A stretch of DNA of 64,000 nucleotides from the NCBI GenBank assembly GCA_934675585.1, contig CAKUQY010000007.1:12217-76216 (forward strand). Reading direction: 5' to 3'. Below are positions 36,239 through 45,463 of this stretch, in pieces (position 1 is the stretch's first letter; the number at the start of each line of letters is the position of its first letter). The stretch comes from an uncultured Opitutales bacterium (GTDB lineage: Bacteria > Verrucomicrobiota > Verrucomicrobiia > Opitutales > UBA953). The position numbers and the translations under genes are program-made. The notes under the pieces are model-generated. The model did not search any database, was not told where the DNA came from, and worked only from the letters and a program-made list of their open reading frames with translations.

Positions 36239-36580
36239 ATGAAAACATTATTTCAAAAAATTGCCGATCGTGAAATTCCATCAAAAATGGTTTACGAAGA
36301 CGACCAATGTTTTGCGATTGAAGACATTAACCCGCAAGCACCCGTGCATATTTTGGTGATTCCCAAACGCGTGATTGTGCGCCTCGGGAACGCGACTCCT
36401 GAGGACGCGGCATTGCTTGGACATTTGCTTGTTGTCGCGGGACAAGTTGCGCGGGAACGCGGCATTGCCGAAAGCGGTTTTCGCGCGGTGATTAATTCAG
36501 GCGCAGACGCTGGCGAAACTGTGCCGCATTTGCACGTTCACGTAGTGGGCGGTCGCGCGCTCGGTTGGCCTCCTGGATAA
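36239..36580 (+). CDS. HIT-family hydrolase (HinT-like)
   Basis: A 113-residue histidine-triad protein: DDQCFAIEDINPQAPVHILVIPK at the start and the catalytic HLHVHVVGG near the end, finishing GWPPG as in HinT. It hydrolyses purine nucleoside phosphoramidates in relatives. Start ATG 36239 gives the standard N-terminus (MKTLFQKIADREIPS). Confidence 0.92.
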   Translation: MKTLFQKIADREIPSKMVYEDDQCFAIEDINPQAPVHILVIPKRVIVRLGNATPEDAALLGHLLVVAGQVARERGIAESGFRAVINSGADAGETVPHLHVHVVGGRALGWPPG

Positions 36581-36639
36581 AATTTGAAATTAAAAATCAA
36601 TTTGCAAAATTTGCGTAATTCGTTGATAAAATCTCGCGT

Positions 36640-36685
36640 TCCCGCGCTCTTTCCACTCTCCACCCTCCATTCTCCACCTTTCCCA
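36640..36685 (+). repeat. CTCCACTCTCCACCCTCCA low-complexity repeat
   Basis: The gap before the ABC gene contains CTTTCCACTCTCCACCCTCC and its continuation. The same degenerate unit occurs inside the smc reading frame at about 58885-58940. Confidence 0.75.
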
Positions 36686-36687
36686 AA

Positions 36688-37512
36688 ATGATTGCTCCAC
36701 TTTCTGTTGCTGGCGAAATTGTCGCTCCCGCAAAAATTAGTTTGCGCAATGTTAGTAAAACTTTTACTTCGCGCGGGCAGGGCTCGACTTTGGCGCTCGA
36801 CAATGTTTCGCTCGATGTTAACGAAGGCGAATTTTTGTGCCTTGTTGGCCCAAGCGGTTGCGGCAAATCAACGATTTTAAATATTATTGCGGGGCTCGAC
36901 CAGCCGACGGAAGGAACGGTTTTGATGGACGGCGAGCTGATTCGTGCACCTGGGCGGGAACGCATGGTGATGTTTCAAGATTCGGCATTGTTCCCGTGGT
37001 TGAACGTGATTGACAATGTTATTTTTGGCTTAAAATTAAAACCAAATTTAACTAATCCCGAGCGACGCGAAGTGGCGATGTATTATTTGACGCTTGTCGG
37101 TTTGGCAAATTATGCGAACGCGAGTATTTATCAGCTTTCGGGCGGGATGCGGCAACGCGTGGCATTGGCGCGAGCGTTGGCACCGAATCCAAAAATTTTG
37201 TTGATGGACGAGCCATTTTCTGCGCTTGACGCGTTGACGAGGGAACAGCTTTATGGCGATTTGCAACGCATTTTTGTGCAGCGCCAAAAAACAATTATTT
37301 TTGTAACGCACAATATTCGCGAAGCCGCTTGTTTGGGCGATCGTATTATTTTGTTGTCGCCGCATCCAGGACGCATCGCGAACGATTTTTCGGTGAATTT
37401 GCCGCGTCCGCGAGATATTAACGATCCCGCGCTCACGCAAACATCAATCCCAATTACCGCGGCGCTTAAACAATACATCGCCAAGCCGGGAACGCAAATT
37501 GCGGATGCTTAA
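36688..37512 (+). CDS. ABC transporter ATPase, nitrate/sulfonate/taurine (SsuB/TauB) type
   Basis: A 274-residue ATPase: Walker A GPSGCGKST, Q-loop MVMFQDSALFPWL, signature LSGGMRQRVALARAL, Walker B ILLMDEPFSALD and H-loop VTHNIREA. The PWL after the Q-loop and the IREAACLGDRIILLSPHPGRI ending mark the NitT/TauT group. It is an orphan: no permease or binding protein adjoins. Alternative roles include thiamine-precursor or phospholipid transport. Substrate not assignable. Confidence 0.88.
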   Translation: MIAPLSVAGEIVAPAKISLRNVSKTFTSRGQGSTLALDNVSLDVNEGEFLCLVGPSGCGKSTILNIIAGLDQPTEGTVLMDGELIRAPGRERMVMFQDSALFPWLNVIDNVIFGLKLKPNLTNPERREVAMYYLTLVGLANYANASIYQLSGGMRQRVALARALAPNPKILLMDEPFSALDALTREQLYGDLQRIFVQRQKTIIFVTHNIREAACLGDRIILLSPHPGRIANDFSVNLPRPRDINDPALTQTSIPITAALKQYIAKPGTQIADA

Positions 37513-37552
37513 TTTTTACTCATCGCGGGAACGCAAATTTAAAAAAAATGCA

Positions 37553-38482
37553 ATGAATTTTGATTTAGAAAATTGGATTAAAAACACAACGCGCGCGGTT
37601 GAAAACGCGTTTGCGACTTGGGTTCCCGCCACGGGAACGCGTCCGCAAATTATTCACGAAGCGATGCGTTACAGTTTGGATGCTGGCGGCAAGCGAATGC
37701 GTCCAATTTTGTTAATTGCTGCGGGAACGCTTTTTCAAAAAGACGTTCCCGAGGGCGCGGGAAACATTGAAGCTCTTTTGCCGGCGGCGGTTGCGGTGGA
37801 ATGTTTGCACACGTATTCGTTGATTCATGATGATTTGCCGTGCATGGATAATTCAGATTTGCGTCGTGGCAAGCCGACTTGCCATAAAGTTTTTGGCGAA
37901 ACAATGGCTTTGCTTGCAGGTGATGCGCTTTTGACGCACGCGCTTACGCTGCCGACAATCGCTTACGCAAGCGTTCCCGCAAAAGCCACAAAATTGACGC
38001 GCATTTTGGGAACGCTTTCTGATTCGCAACATTTGATTGGCGGGCAAGTTGAAGACACGCTTGGAGAAAAAGAAGTTATGACCGCAGAGCGCTTGGCTTA
38101 TATTCATCAAAACAAAACGGCAGCGCTGATTTCTGCAGCGCTTTTGATGGGAGCAACATTGGCTGAAATCCCAGAAAACTTGCGAGAACGCGTTGAAAAT
38201 TTGCTCGCAGAATTTGGTTCGGCAATTGGTGTCGCGTTTCAAATTATTGATGATATTTTGGACGAAACCAGCGACGCGGGAACGATGGGCAAACCCGTTC
38301 ACGCCGACGAAGCCAACCAAAAAACAACTTATCCGCGCTTGCATGGCATGGAAAAAGCCAAAGCCGACGCGACCCATTTGACCGAACGCGCATTGGCAAT
38401 TTGCGATGAATTAGACGCGCTTGGCGGGAACGCAAAAATCTTGCGCGAACTCGCAAAATATTTACTCAAAAGAAAATTTTAA
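37553..38482 (+). CDS. ispA: Short-chain polyprenyl (farnesyl) diphosphate synthase
   Basis: A 309-residue head-to-tail prenyltransferase. First Asp motif DDLPCMDN, second DDILDETSD; GGKRMRP binds isopentenyl diphosphate. The two-residue insertion in the first Asp motif is that of bacterial FPP/GGPP synthases, so product is probably C15 (or C20). It feeds undecaprenyl and quinone synthesis. Start ATG 37553; the ATG at 37548 is out of frame. Confidence 0.92.
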   Translation: MNFDLENWIKNTTRAVENAFATWVPATGTRPQIIHEAMRYSLDAGGKRMRPILLIAAGTLFQKDVPEGAGNIEALLPAAVAVECLHTYSLIHDDLPCMDNSDLRRGKPTCHKVFGETMALLAGDALLTHALTLPTIAYASVPAKATKLTRILGTLSDSQHLIGGQVEDTLGEKEVMTAERLAYIHQNKTAALISAALLMGATLAEIPENLRERVENLLAEFGSAIGVAFQIIDDILDETSDAGTMGKPVHADEANQKTTYPRLHGMEKAKADATHLTERALAICDELDALGGNAKILRELAKYLLKRKF

Positions 38483-38488
38483 CCCTTG

Positions 38489-38516
38489 GCGGGAACGCAA
38501 AAAAAGCCGTTCCCGC
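38489..38516. repeat. Inverted motif pair after ispA
   Basis: GCGGGAACG (38489-38497) and CGTTCCCGC (38508-38516) form a stem with an A-rich loop. No T tract follows on the plus strand, so a terminator role is doubtful. Confidence 0.5.
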
Positions 38517-38538
38517 AAAAAACACTTACTACAAAATC

Positions 38539-40320
38539 ATGAAAAAAGAAAAAATATTTACAAATTCACAATACTTGGGCTTTTTTGCCTATGTTCGCAA
38601 TGATGATGGCGCTTGGAAATTGCGCGTCAATTGGTTGCGTTTTATCGCAGTGGGAGCGTTGCTCGCGGGAACGGCATTTTTCGGTCTAACGACTTTGCGC
38701 TACATGAAATATCAAGAAGCCGAAGTCGATTCGATTGATTATGTCGATATGATGGGCTATATGTTTTCTCGGGAAACGCGCCTCAAATGTCGCAATGCTT
38801 TGGGCGATAAAATGATTGAAGAAGCGTTGAGCGCAAAAGATCCGGGCTCAGTGATTGGTGGCATTCGTGCGGGTTTGCAATTGTCGCCCAATAATCCCGA
38901 TGGCCGCATTTATTATTCGTACATGATGTTTTTTCAACGTATGTATCGAGACGCTTGCGAATTATTGGCGGGCGGTTTAAAGTTTGCGCTTGAACATCCT
39001 GAATATCCAAATTATTTTGTGCGTCGTGCGTTGGCGTGTACAGAAGACGAAATTTTGATGAAGGCGATCGATGAAGTTTTGCCACTTTGCAAAGAAAAAA
39101 TTGAAAATTACAAAACAGAATTTGAAACATTGCAAAAAAAGCTCGAAGTTGCGGGCGGCGAGAGCGTTCCCGCGAATGCAGAATTGGTTGAAGAATTAAA
39201 AGCACTTAAAGCAAAATATGAAATTTGTGTTTCTAATCAAATGATTTTGCAAGTCGGCTTGGTGCAATCGTTGATTTTGCGCGGTTATTTTGACGAAGCC
39301 AGCGAACGCATGAAACAATTTAATTTGAAAAATACAACCACGGGAGAAGTGCTTTACGCACAAATTCTTTGGGAAACAAACGATCGACAAGGTGCGGTGG
39401 ACTTTTTGAACGCGGCTTGCGAGCGTTCAAACGATAATTTGCAAGTGGTGCTTTTGCGCGCGATGTATTTGTCGCAAATGGGCGAAAAAATTAAAGCACG
39501 CACAACCTTGCTTAAAGCCGCGGTGCAAACCAACGATCCCGACATTCGCATTCGTATTATTTCAATGCTCGACACGCCCGAATCGCAAGACGTTTGGAAA
39601 CGCTTGGTTGAAAGTTTTATTGCAACTTATTCGCAAAAATCAAATCCGAATCCCGCAGCATTGTTGGCGCTTTCGCAATATGCGACCGATTCTAATAAAT
39701 TTGAACTTTCTGAACGACTTTACAAAATCGCTGAAGCCAATATTTACGAAGAATTGCCAAGATTTGAATTGCATTACATGGAATCGCTCATCGCGCGCGG
39801 CGACCCCAAAAAAACAATCGAAATGCTCGAAAAATTGAATAGTCAAAATCTCGGCTGGGTTGAACGCAATTCTGCAACACTCGATTGTTTGCGCACAATG
39901 GCTTATTACAAAATGGGCAATGAAACCGCGGGAAAACTTGCGCTCGAAACTACGATCAAAAATCGTAATATTTCTGTTTCGCAACTTTTAATTGTTGGTA
40001 AACGTTTGGGCGACATGGGCCGTCTTGAAGAAAGCCGTCTCGCTTACAACGCTGCTTATATGAGCGAAAATTACAATCAACAAGCGCTTTTGGCATTGGT
40101 GAATTATGCATTAGAAAATCAAGACACCGACGCACTTTTTCGCTATTTGCCTGAATTGCTCGAAACGCGCCGCCCACCTCGCGCAATGCTCGAACAAGTG
40201 CGCGATTATTTGGCGTCAGACCGATTGCTTTTTACGTTGAAAACGGACGATTATTTGGAGATTATCGAAAAATTGCTCAATTCAAAATTGTCCAAAGATT
40301 CTGACACGCCTCAATTATAA
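38539..40320 (+). CDS. Membrane-anchored TPR-repeat protein
   Basis: A 593-residue protein with a short cytosolic start, one membrane helix at about 36-55 (LRFIAVGALLAGTAFFGLTTL) and then helical repeats of TPR type through the rest (for example LQVVLLRAMYLSQMGEKIKARTTLLKA). A coiled segment lies at about 185-225. It probably acts as a scaffold outside the membrane; no partner can be named. Only two iterated-motif cores occur in 1.8 kb. DUF2851 follows 24 bp downstream. Confidence 0.75.
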   Translation: MKKEKIFTNSQYLGFFAYVRNDDGAWKLRVNWLRFIAVGALLAGTAFFGLTTLRYMKYQEAEVDSIDYVDMMGYMFSRETRLKCRNALGDKMIEEALSAKDPGSVIGGIRAGLQLSPNNPDGRIYYSYMMFFQRMYRDACELLAGGLKFALEHPEYPNYFVRRALACTEDEILMKAIDEVLPLCKEKIENYKTEFETLQKKLEVAGGESVPANAELVEELKALKAKYEICVSNQMILQVGLVQSLILRGYFDEASERMKQFNLKNTTTGEVLYAQILWETNDRQGAVDFLNAACERSNDNLQVVLLRAMYLSQMGEKIKARTTLLKAAVQTNDPDIRIRIISMLDTPESQDVWKRLVESFIATYSQKSNPNPAALLALSQYATDSNKFELSERLYKIAEANIYEELPRFELHYMESLIARGDPKKTIEMLEKLNSQNLGWVERNSATLDCLRTMAYYKMGNETAGKLALETTIKNRNISVSQLLIVGKRLGDMGRLEESRLAYNAAYMSENYNQQALLALVNYALENQDTDALFRYLPELLETRRPPRAMLEQVRDYLASDRLLFTLKTDDYLEIIEKLLNSKLSKDSDTPQL

Positions 40321-40343
40321 AATCTCGCGGGAACGCCAAATTT

Positions 40344-41549
40344 ATGAAAAATATCGTCGCAGAAATTCAAGGAAGTTATGGACCTGTAAATTTGGCGGAA
40401 CGCGTTTTGCAAAAAATTTGGTGTTCAGGAGATTTTCGTCGAGATAATTTAAAAACTTGCACAGGCGAAAAATTCGAAATCGTAAAATTTGGTGAGTGGA
40501 ATAAACTCGACGGTCCCGATTTTAAAAATGTCGAAATTCTTATCGACAATATTAAAATTTGTGGCGATGTTGAAATTCATTTTTACGAAAACGATTGGAA
40601 TCTTCACCAACACGGCGGGAACGCGGCTTACAGGAACGTGATTTTGCACGTCGTGTTGTTTCCCAATCCTTCGGGAACGCCAAAAATTACGGAAAATTCT
40701 CGTGGCGATTCTATGAAAACGCTCGTGCTTTTGCCGTATTTAAATCGCGATTTGGAAGAATATGCGCTCGACGAAGCGCTGGTTGCGGTTGAAATGCAAT
40801 TAGAAAAAAGCGAAAGCGGAATCGCCGAATCGTTGGCAGATATTCCCGAGCGGGAACGCATCGATGTTTTGCGGGAACGCGCGCGGGAACGTTGGCAACA
40901 AAAATGTTTTTTCTCAAAAAAACGATTAACCGAAGCAGGCTGGACGCAATTTTGTCATCAAATCGTGCTTGAAACATTGGGTTTAAAACACAATCGCGCT
41001 GCGATGTCACATTTGGCTCAAAGATTTTCGCCAACAACGATGCTTGGAATGAGCGCCGAAAATCTTTTTAATGCCGAAGCCGGTAATTGGAAATTGTTTC
41101 CGATTCGCCCCGCAAATCATCCTAAAAATCGCCTCGCACAATATCTTAAACTTTTAGAAAAAAATCCTGATTGGCAAACAATGTTGAAAGCGTCAGTTGC
41201 GCATTTTCAAAAAATTGAAAACGCAACAAAATGGACGCAAATTTTTCGCAAACAAAGCCAATTAAAACGCATTCATGATTATTTTAAGGAACAAGTTTTT
41301 GCGGGAACGCTGACGGGAACGCGTTTTGAAACACTGATGGTTGATGCAATTTTGCCTGCGCTCGCGGGAACGACCGAGCGCGATTTGTTTGAATATTGGT
41401 TTCACTGGAATTTGGGAGACGCTCCCGCAAATATTCAAAAATCACTCAAAAATGCGAATGTTCTTTCCCGCGAAATGCCGATGAGTAATGGACTTTTTCA
41501 GGGTGTCATTTTGTTAGAATTGCAAAAATCGCGTTCCCGCAAAAAATAA
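40344..41549 (+). CDS. DUF2851 family protein
   Basis: A 401-residue protein matching DUF2851, recognised from GPDFKNVEILIDNIKICGDVEIH, DWNLHQHGG and YRNVILHVVLFP near the start. The family occurs in Bacteroidetes and Verrucomicrobia and has no known role; the pattern of conserved Asp/Glu/His suggests a nuclease-like or metal-binding fold, but this is a guess. Three iterated-motif copies within about 45 bp (40848-40890) encode RERIDVLRERARERW. Confidence 0.8.
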   Translation: MKNIVAEIQGSYGPVNLAERVLQKIWCSGDFRRDNLKTCTGEKFEIVKFGEWNKLDGPDFKNVEILIDNIKICGDVEIHFYENDWNLHQHGGNAAYRNVILHVVLFPNPSGTPKITENSRGDSMKTLVLLPYLNRDLEEYALDEALVAVEMQLEKSESGIAESLADIPERERIDVLRERARERWQQKCFFSKKRLTEAGWTQFCHQIVLETLGLKHNRAAMSHLAQRFSPTTMLGMSAENLFNAEAGNWKLFPIRPANHPKNRLAQYLKLLEKNPDWQTMLKASVAHFQKIENATKWTQIFRKQSQLKRIHDYFKEQVFAGTLTGTRFETLMVDAILPALAGTTERDLFEYWFHWNLGDAPANIQKSLKNANVLSREMPMSNGLFQGVILLELQKSRSRKK

Positions 41550-41611
41550 TTTTGGCGCTCCCGCAAGATTTAAGTCTTGTTCCCGCGCGCATTTTGTTGA
41601 TTATTATTCAA

Positions 41612-41652
41612 TTGTCAACTGACGCGCATAAATTTATAATGGAAATGTTATG
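41612..41652 (+). promoter_or_regulatory. Near-leaderless promoter of purA
   Basis: TTGTCA (41612-41617), 17 bp, TATAAT (41635-41640) and nine bases to the ATG at 41650. The expected leader is about 2-3 nt. Confidence 0.8.
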
Positions 41653-43182
41653 GCACTTACATCTTTTCAAAGTCATTTAATTGCGGACACTGGTATTAGT
41701 ACGGGCGACGAGGGCAAAGGTCGTCTTATCCCCGAAGTTATTCGTGAATTGCAAGCAGAAACAGGCAAACGCGAAATTGTTTCGGTTGTAATGAAAGTTA
41801 ATGGTGGCGCAAATTCGGGTCATACCGTTGGCGGTTTAAAATTGAATTTGTTGCCTGCTGGCGTGATTGAAAAAGATGTTCCTGTGCTCGCAATCGGCAT
41901 GGGCGTGGTTGCCGATCCTCATAAATTTCATTGGGAAGCTAAACCGCTCGAAGCCAAAGATATTGCGATTTATTCGCGTTTGCGCATCGACGAACGTTGT
42001 ATGCTGAGTGATGTTACACACCGTATTCTCGATTTGGCGTTTGAAGATTATCGTGTAAAAATTTTAAAACATTTGCCACGCGGCTCAACAGGACGCGGCA
42101 TCACGCCAGCTTATTGTGATGAAGTTGGACAATGGCAAATTCTTTACGCAGATTTTCTTGGCGATAAAGAGACATTTTCTGAAAAAATGATTGCTCACAT
42201 GGCTCGCGCCGAACGCGTAATTCAATATGTTTGCCAAACAAGCGCCGAGCAATGGGATGAATTTTTTGCAAAATTGACAGCCGCAGAATTGCGCGGGAAC
42301 AAGCTCGCTATCGATGCCGGCATTTTCACAGAAGCCGATTTTGATTTTACAAAATTTAATGCGGGAGTGTTCAAGTTTAATCGCCAAGCGGTGATCGATG
42401 CTTATTGGGAAGCAGGGCAAGCGCTTCTTAAAAATATTTGCGATGTGCGCGAATTAGTACTCGGCGCATTGAAAAAAGGCGAATATATTGTGGGCGAGTT
42501 TGGACAAGCTTATTGGCTCGACAAACGCCATGGTTTTGCTCCAAATGTTACCGCATCGCACACGTTTACTCCAGAATTTTTCCAAAGCGCAGGCATCCCA
42601 ACACAACTCGTTCACACAATGGGTTGTTGCAAAGCTTATGATACGAAAGTGGGAACGCACGTTTTCCTCACGCAAATGGACGATGAACATCCGCTTTGCA
42701 AACGTTTGAAAAAATTGGAATTTGGCGTCGTGAGCGGCCGTCAACGCATGGTGGGTTGGTGCGATTGTGTTGAAAAAGCAGACGCATTGCGCTATGGCGG
42801 TTATCAAGATATTGTTATCAACAAGCTTGACGCGCTTTCACCCGCAGACGAATGGCAAGGTGGCGATTTGCAAGTTTGCGTCGCTTATCAAGACGGGAAC
42901 GGCAAAATTTATAAACACGTTCCGCGCAACGATACTTTGCGCCAAACGCTCACGCCTGTTTACGAAAAATTACCTTGCTGGACAGAAGATATTTCAAACG
43001 TTCGCTCATTTAATGATTTGCCTGCAAATGCAAAGCGCTACATTGCTTTTGTGATGAAAACGATTTGTGAACTTGCAGACGCGCCGCAAATGCCAAATCT
43101 TCGCTACATCGGCGTTGGCCCCTTGCCGTCGCAAATTATAAAAGACGTTCCCGCAACGGAAGAATTGATTAAGCTCGCTTAA
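41650..43182 (+). CDS. purA: Adenylosuccinate synthase, long form
   Basis: Joins IMP and aspartate using GTP in AMP synthesis. Seen: the P-loop GDEGKGR (catalytic Asp in GDEGKG), [10 protein letters not shown] with the catalytic His, [10 protein letters not shown], and a QWQGGD-type C-terminal region. At 510 residues it is clearly longer than the usual about 430, the additions being spread between about residues 20 and 300. The last base of the usual GDEGKGK is Arg here. I assign it as PurA, noting a divergent long subfamily. Only three motif cores occur in 1.5 kb. A conventional terminator follows. Confidence 0.9.
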   Translation: MALTSFQSHLIADTGISTGDEGKGRLIPEVIRELQAETGKREIVSVVMKVNGGANSGHTVGGLKLNLLPAGVIEKDVPVLAIGMGVVADPHKFHWEAKPLEAKDIAIYSRLRIDERCMLSDVTHRILDLAFEDYRVKILKHLPRGSTGRGITPAYCDEVGQWQILYADFLGDKETFSEKMIAHMARAERVIQYVCQTSAEQWDEFFAKLTAAELRGNKLAIDAGIFTEADFDFTKFNAGVFKFNRQAVIDAYWEAGQALLKNICDVRELVLGALKKGEYIVGEFGQAYWLDKRHGFAPNVTASHTFTPEFFQSAGIPTQLVHTMGCCKAYDTKVGTHVFLTQMDDEHPLCKRLKKLEFGVVSGRQRMVGWCDCVEKADALRYGGYQDIVINKLDALSPADEWQGGDLQVCVAYQDGNGKIYKHVPRNDTLRQTLTPVYEKLPCWTEDISNVRSFNDLPANAKRYIAFVMKTICELADAPQMPNLRYIGVGPLPSQIIKDVPATEELIKLA

Positions 43183-43203
43183 TTTTTGTTTAATTTAATT
43201 GCT

Positions 43204-43234
43204 CCGCGAGGGCTTTATCTCTCGCGGTTTTTTT
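43204..43234 (+). terminator. Terminator of purA abutting the next start codon
   Basis: CCGCGAG (43204-43210) pairs with CTCGCGG (43221-43227), followed by T x7 (43228-43234). The next gene's ATG begins at 43235, so the T tract touches the start codon. Confidence 0.85.
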
Positions 43235-44416
43235 ATGAAGACTTTTTTCGCATTTTTTGCATTGTTCCCGCTAATCGCTTTGGCAAATGACGGGAACGAA
43301 CATTTTTACCAATCTCTCATCAATAGCGGGAACGCTGAAAAAAAGAGCGATTTAGATTTGGGTAATATTCCCGAATTAAAAATTACGCAATCAGCAGAAA
43401 AAATTAATGACGTTCCCGCAGAAGTGCCCGTTCCCGCGGCTCCAAAAAAAGTTTATCCCGAGCCCAATCGCGCTTATATTTTTGAAGCCGAAATGCCCAA
43501 TTTTTCGCAAACGACATACGCTCAAAAAGTGGAAGCGTTGATCGCGTCTTACGAAAAAACAATGGGGAAAAAACTCGTTCCCGCAACGACAAAAAAATGT
43601 GCGTTAAAAATCTACACCGCCTCAGGGCGAGGTTTGGAAACGCCAAAATATTTGGTGCGGGCAACGCGTGATGCGCTTATTAAACGTGGTTTTGCCAAAG
43701 AAGATATTTATCTTGTCGATTTGCATGAAAAAACATTGCGACAAACGGGGTATTTACCGCCATTTCGACGCAAAAAAGGCGATTTCGTTTGGGAAGGTTC
43801 GCCCGTAATCGCGCTCGATACAGGAAAATTTTATGACGCGCGTTGGTTTTTTGAAAGCGCGTTGCCGTCAAAAGATTTTAAAGATTTGCGCATCGCAAGC
43901 GAAGAAGAAATTGCAAACGAACGCAAAAGTTTTTATCCGATTCCGTTAATGTTTGGCGTTGATTTTTGGATTTCGTTGCCGATGGTTTGCGATAATGAGG
44001 CATTGGGCGTTTCTGGAGCACTCGCCAATATGACGCTTTGGAATATTAGCAACCATTCGCGCTTTGTCGATAATCCTGCAAACGCGACGAGTATGGTTTG
44101 TGCGGTGGCGACAACGCCAGAATTGCGCGAAAAATATGAATTTTCAATTTTGACGCTCGAAAAATATCAATTTATCGGCGGGAACACTTTTAGCGAAAAT
44201 TATTCACTTTCAGAAAAATCACTTTGGCTGTCGGCAAACCCAGTCGTGCTCGATTTTATTATGTGGCAACGCATGAATAAAGCGCGCCAAAATCGCGGAT
44301 TCGATTTGATTTTGCCAGAGCCACCTGTTTTCTCACAAGCAAGCCGTGGAGAAAAATCGCTCGGCACTTGCGTTCCCGAAAATATCAAACTTGTCAATGT
44401 TGATAGCGAAAAATGA
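43235..44416 (+). CDS. Secreted DUF362-like protein
   Basis: A 393-residue protein with a signal peptide (MKTFFAFFALFPLIALA). A Pro/Val/Ala linker (about 60-85) is built from iterated-motif copies (VPAEVPVPA). Residues about 95-370 resemble DUF362: conserved TRDALIKRGF, FWISLPMVCDNEALGVSGALANMTLWNIS. In that family the domain is often an iron-sulfur-linked protein; here no Cys-cluster motif is visible. Function unknown. Start is the only ATG giving a signal peptide and it abuts the purA terminator, so it may depend on readthrough. Confidence 0.65.
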   Translation: MKTFFAFFALFPLIALANDGNEHFYQSLINSGNAEKKSDLDLGNIPELKITQSAEKINDVPAEVPVPAAPKKVYPEPNRAYIFEAEMPNFSQTTYAQKVEALIASYEKTMGKKLVPATTKKCALKIYTASGRGLETPKYLVRATRDALIKRGFAKEDIYLVDLHEKTLRQTGYLPPFRRKKGDFVWEGSPVIALDTGKFYDARWFFESALPSKDFKDLRIASEEEIANERKSFYPIPLMFGVDFWISLPMVCDNEALGVSGALANMTLWNISNHSRFVDNPANATSMVCAVATTPELREKYEFSILTLEKYQFIGGNTFSENYSLSEKSLWLSANPVVLDFIMWQRMNKARQNRGFDLILPEPPVFSQASRGEKSLGTCVPENIKLVNVDSEK

Positions 44417-44593
44417 TTCGCGGGAACGCTAATTTTTGCTTGCCTATCGCAATTGAAAATGATTTAATTGAACAAAACGAAACTTTTTGCAACCAGAAAA
44501 TTGTTTCAAATCACAAAAAATAATTCAAAAATAAAAAATTATCCAATGTTTCGCGCAAAACTGGTAGGCGCAGAAATACGGAGCTTATTCATT

Positions 44594-45433
44594 ATGAATA
44601 TCACACCAAAAGACCTCCTCGACGCAGGCGTACACATCGGTCACCAACTTCGCCGTTGGAACCCAAAATCACGCGAATTCGTGTTCAAACACGAAGGCAA
44701 TGTTTCGATCATTGACCTCGAAAAAACCTACAATGCACTTGAAGCAGCAACAAAATTTATCGAAGAAATCGTTGCTTCAGGAAAAGACGTGTTGCTCGTT
44801 GCAACAAAACGTCAAGCGCAAGAGCTCGTTCGTGATGCCGCTGTACAAACAGGTATGCCATTTGCTGTCAATCGCTGGCTCGGTGGTTGTTTGACGAACT
44901 TTGAAACACTCAAAGGTTCGCTCGCAAAATATAATAAATACCTCAAACTCGAAGCAGAAGATTTCAAAGGCATTCCTAAGAAAGAAGCTGCAGTGATCAA
45001 GCGTCAAATGAAACGCATGCACCGTGGTTTTGAAGGTCTTCGCACATTTAACAAACTCCCTGGCGCAGTTTTCGTTGTTGATATCAAGAACGAAGAAATC
45101 GCAGTGAACGAAGCAACACGCTTGCACATCCCAACGGTCGGTTTGGTTGACACCAATTCTGATCCTTCAAAAGTTTCTTATGCAATTCCTGGCAATGACG
45201 ACTCAGTTAAATCTGTTCGCCTCATCGTTTCGGTAATCAAAGACGCAATTGATGCAGGTATTGCACGCCGCCCAGCAGAAAAACAATTTGTTGCTCCTAA
45301 AAAAGTAGTTGCAACGGTTGATGCTGGTGAAGCTGTTCAAGAAATCAAAGACGCAGAAGCTCCAGCGAAGAAAAAAACAATTCGCAAGCCAGTGCGTAAA
45401 ACGACAAAAAAAGCTGCGCCAAAAGCAGAATAA
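44594..45433 (+). CDS. rpsB: Ribosomal protein uS2
   Basis: A 279-residue S2 protein: DLLDAGVHIGHQLRRWNPK start, RWLGGCLTNFETLK, and VGLVDTNSDPSKVSYAIPGNDDS. The last about 40 residues are a Lys/Ala/Pro-rich tail. GGAG at 44579-44582 is a weak Shine-Dalgarno. Start ATG 44594 gives the standard N-terminus; longer upstream frames are leader. No iterated-motif core occurs in rpsB or tsf, which run together for about 1.4 kb. Confidence 0.97.
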   Translation: MNITPKDLLDAGVHIGHQLRRWNPKSREFVFKHEGNVSIIDLEKTYNALEAATKFIEEIVASGKDVLLVATKRQAQELVRDAAVQTGMPFAVNRWLGGCLTNFETLKGSLAKYNKYLKLEAEDFKGIPKKEAAVIKRQMKRMHRGFEGLRTFNKLPGAVFVVDIKNEEIAVNEATRLHIPTVGLVDTNSDPSKVSYAIPGNDDSVKSVRLIVSVIKDAIDAGIARRPAEKQFVAPKKVVATVDAGEAVQEIKDAEAPAKKKTIRKPVRKTTKKAAPKAE

Positions 45434-45463
45434 TCAATACTTAACTTCATTTAAAGAACCATT

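Noticed and set aside
36688-37512. Complete ABC importer locus
   Set aside because: Only the ATPase is present; flanking genes are hit and ispA.
38489-38516. Terminator after ispA
   Set aside because: The inverted motif pair lacks a following T run on the plus strand.
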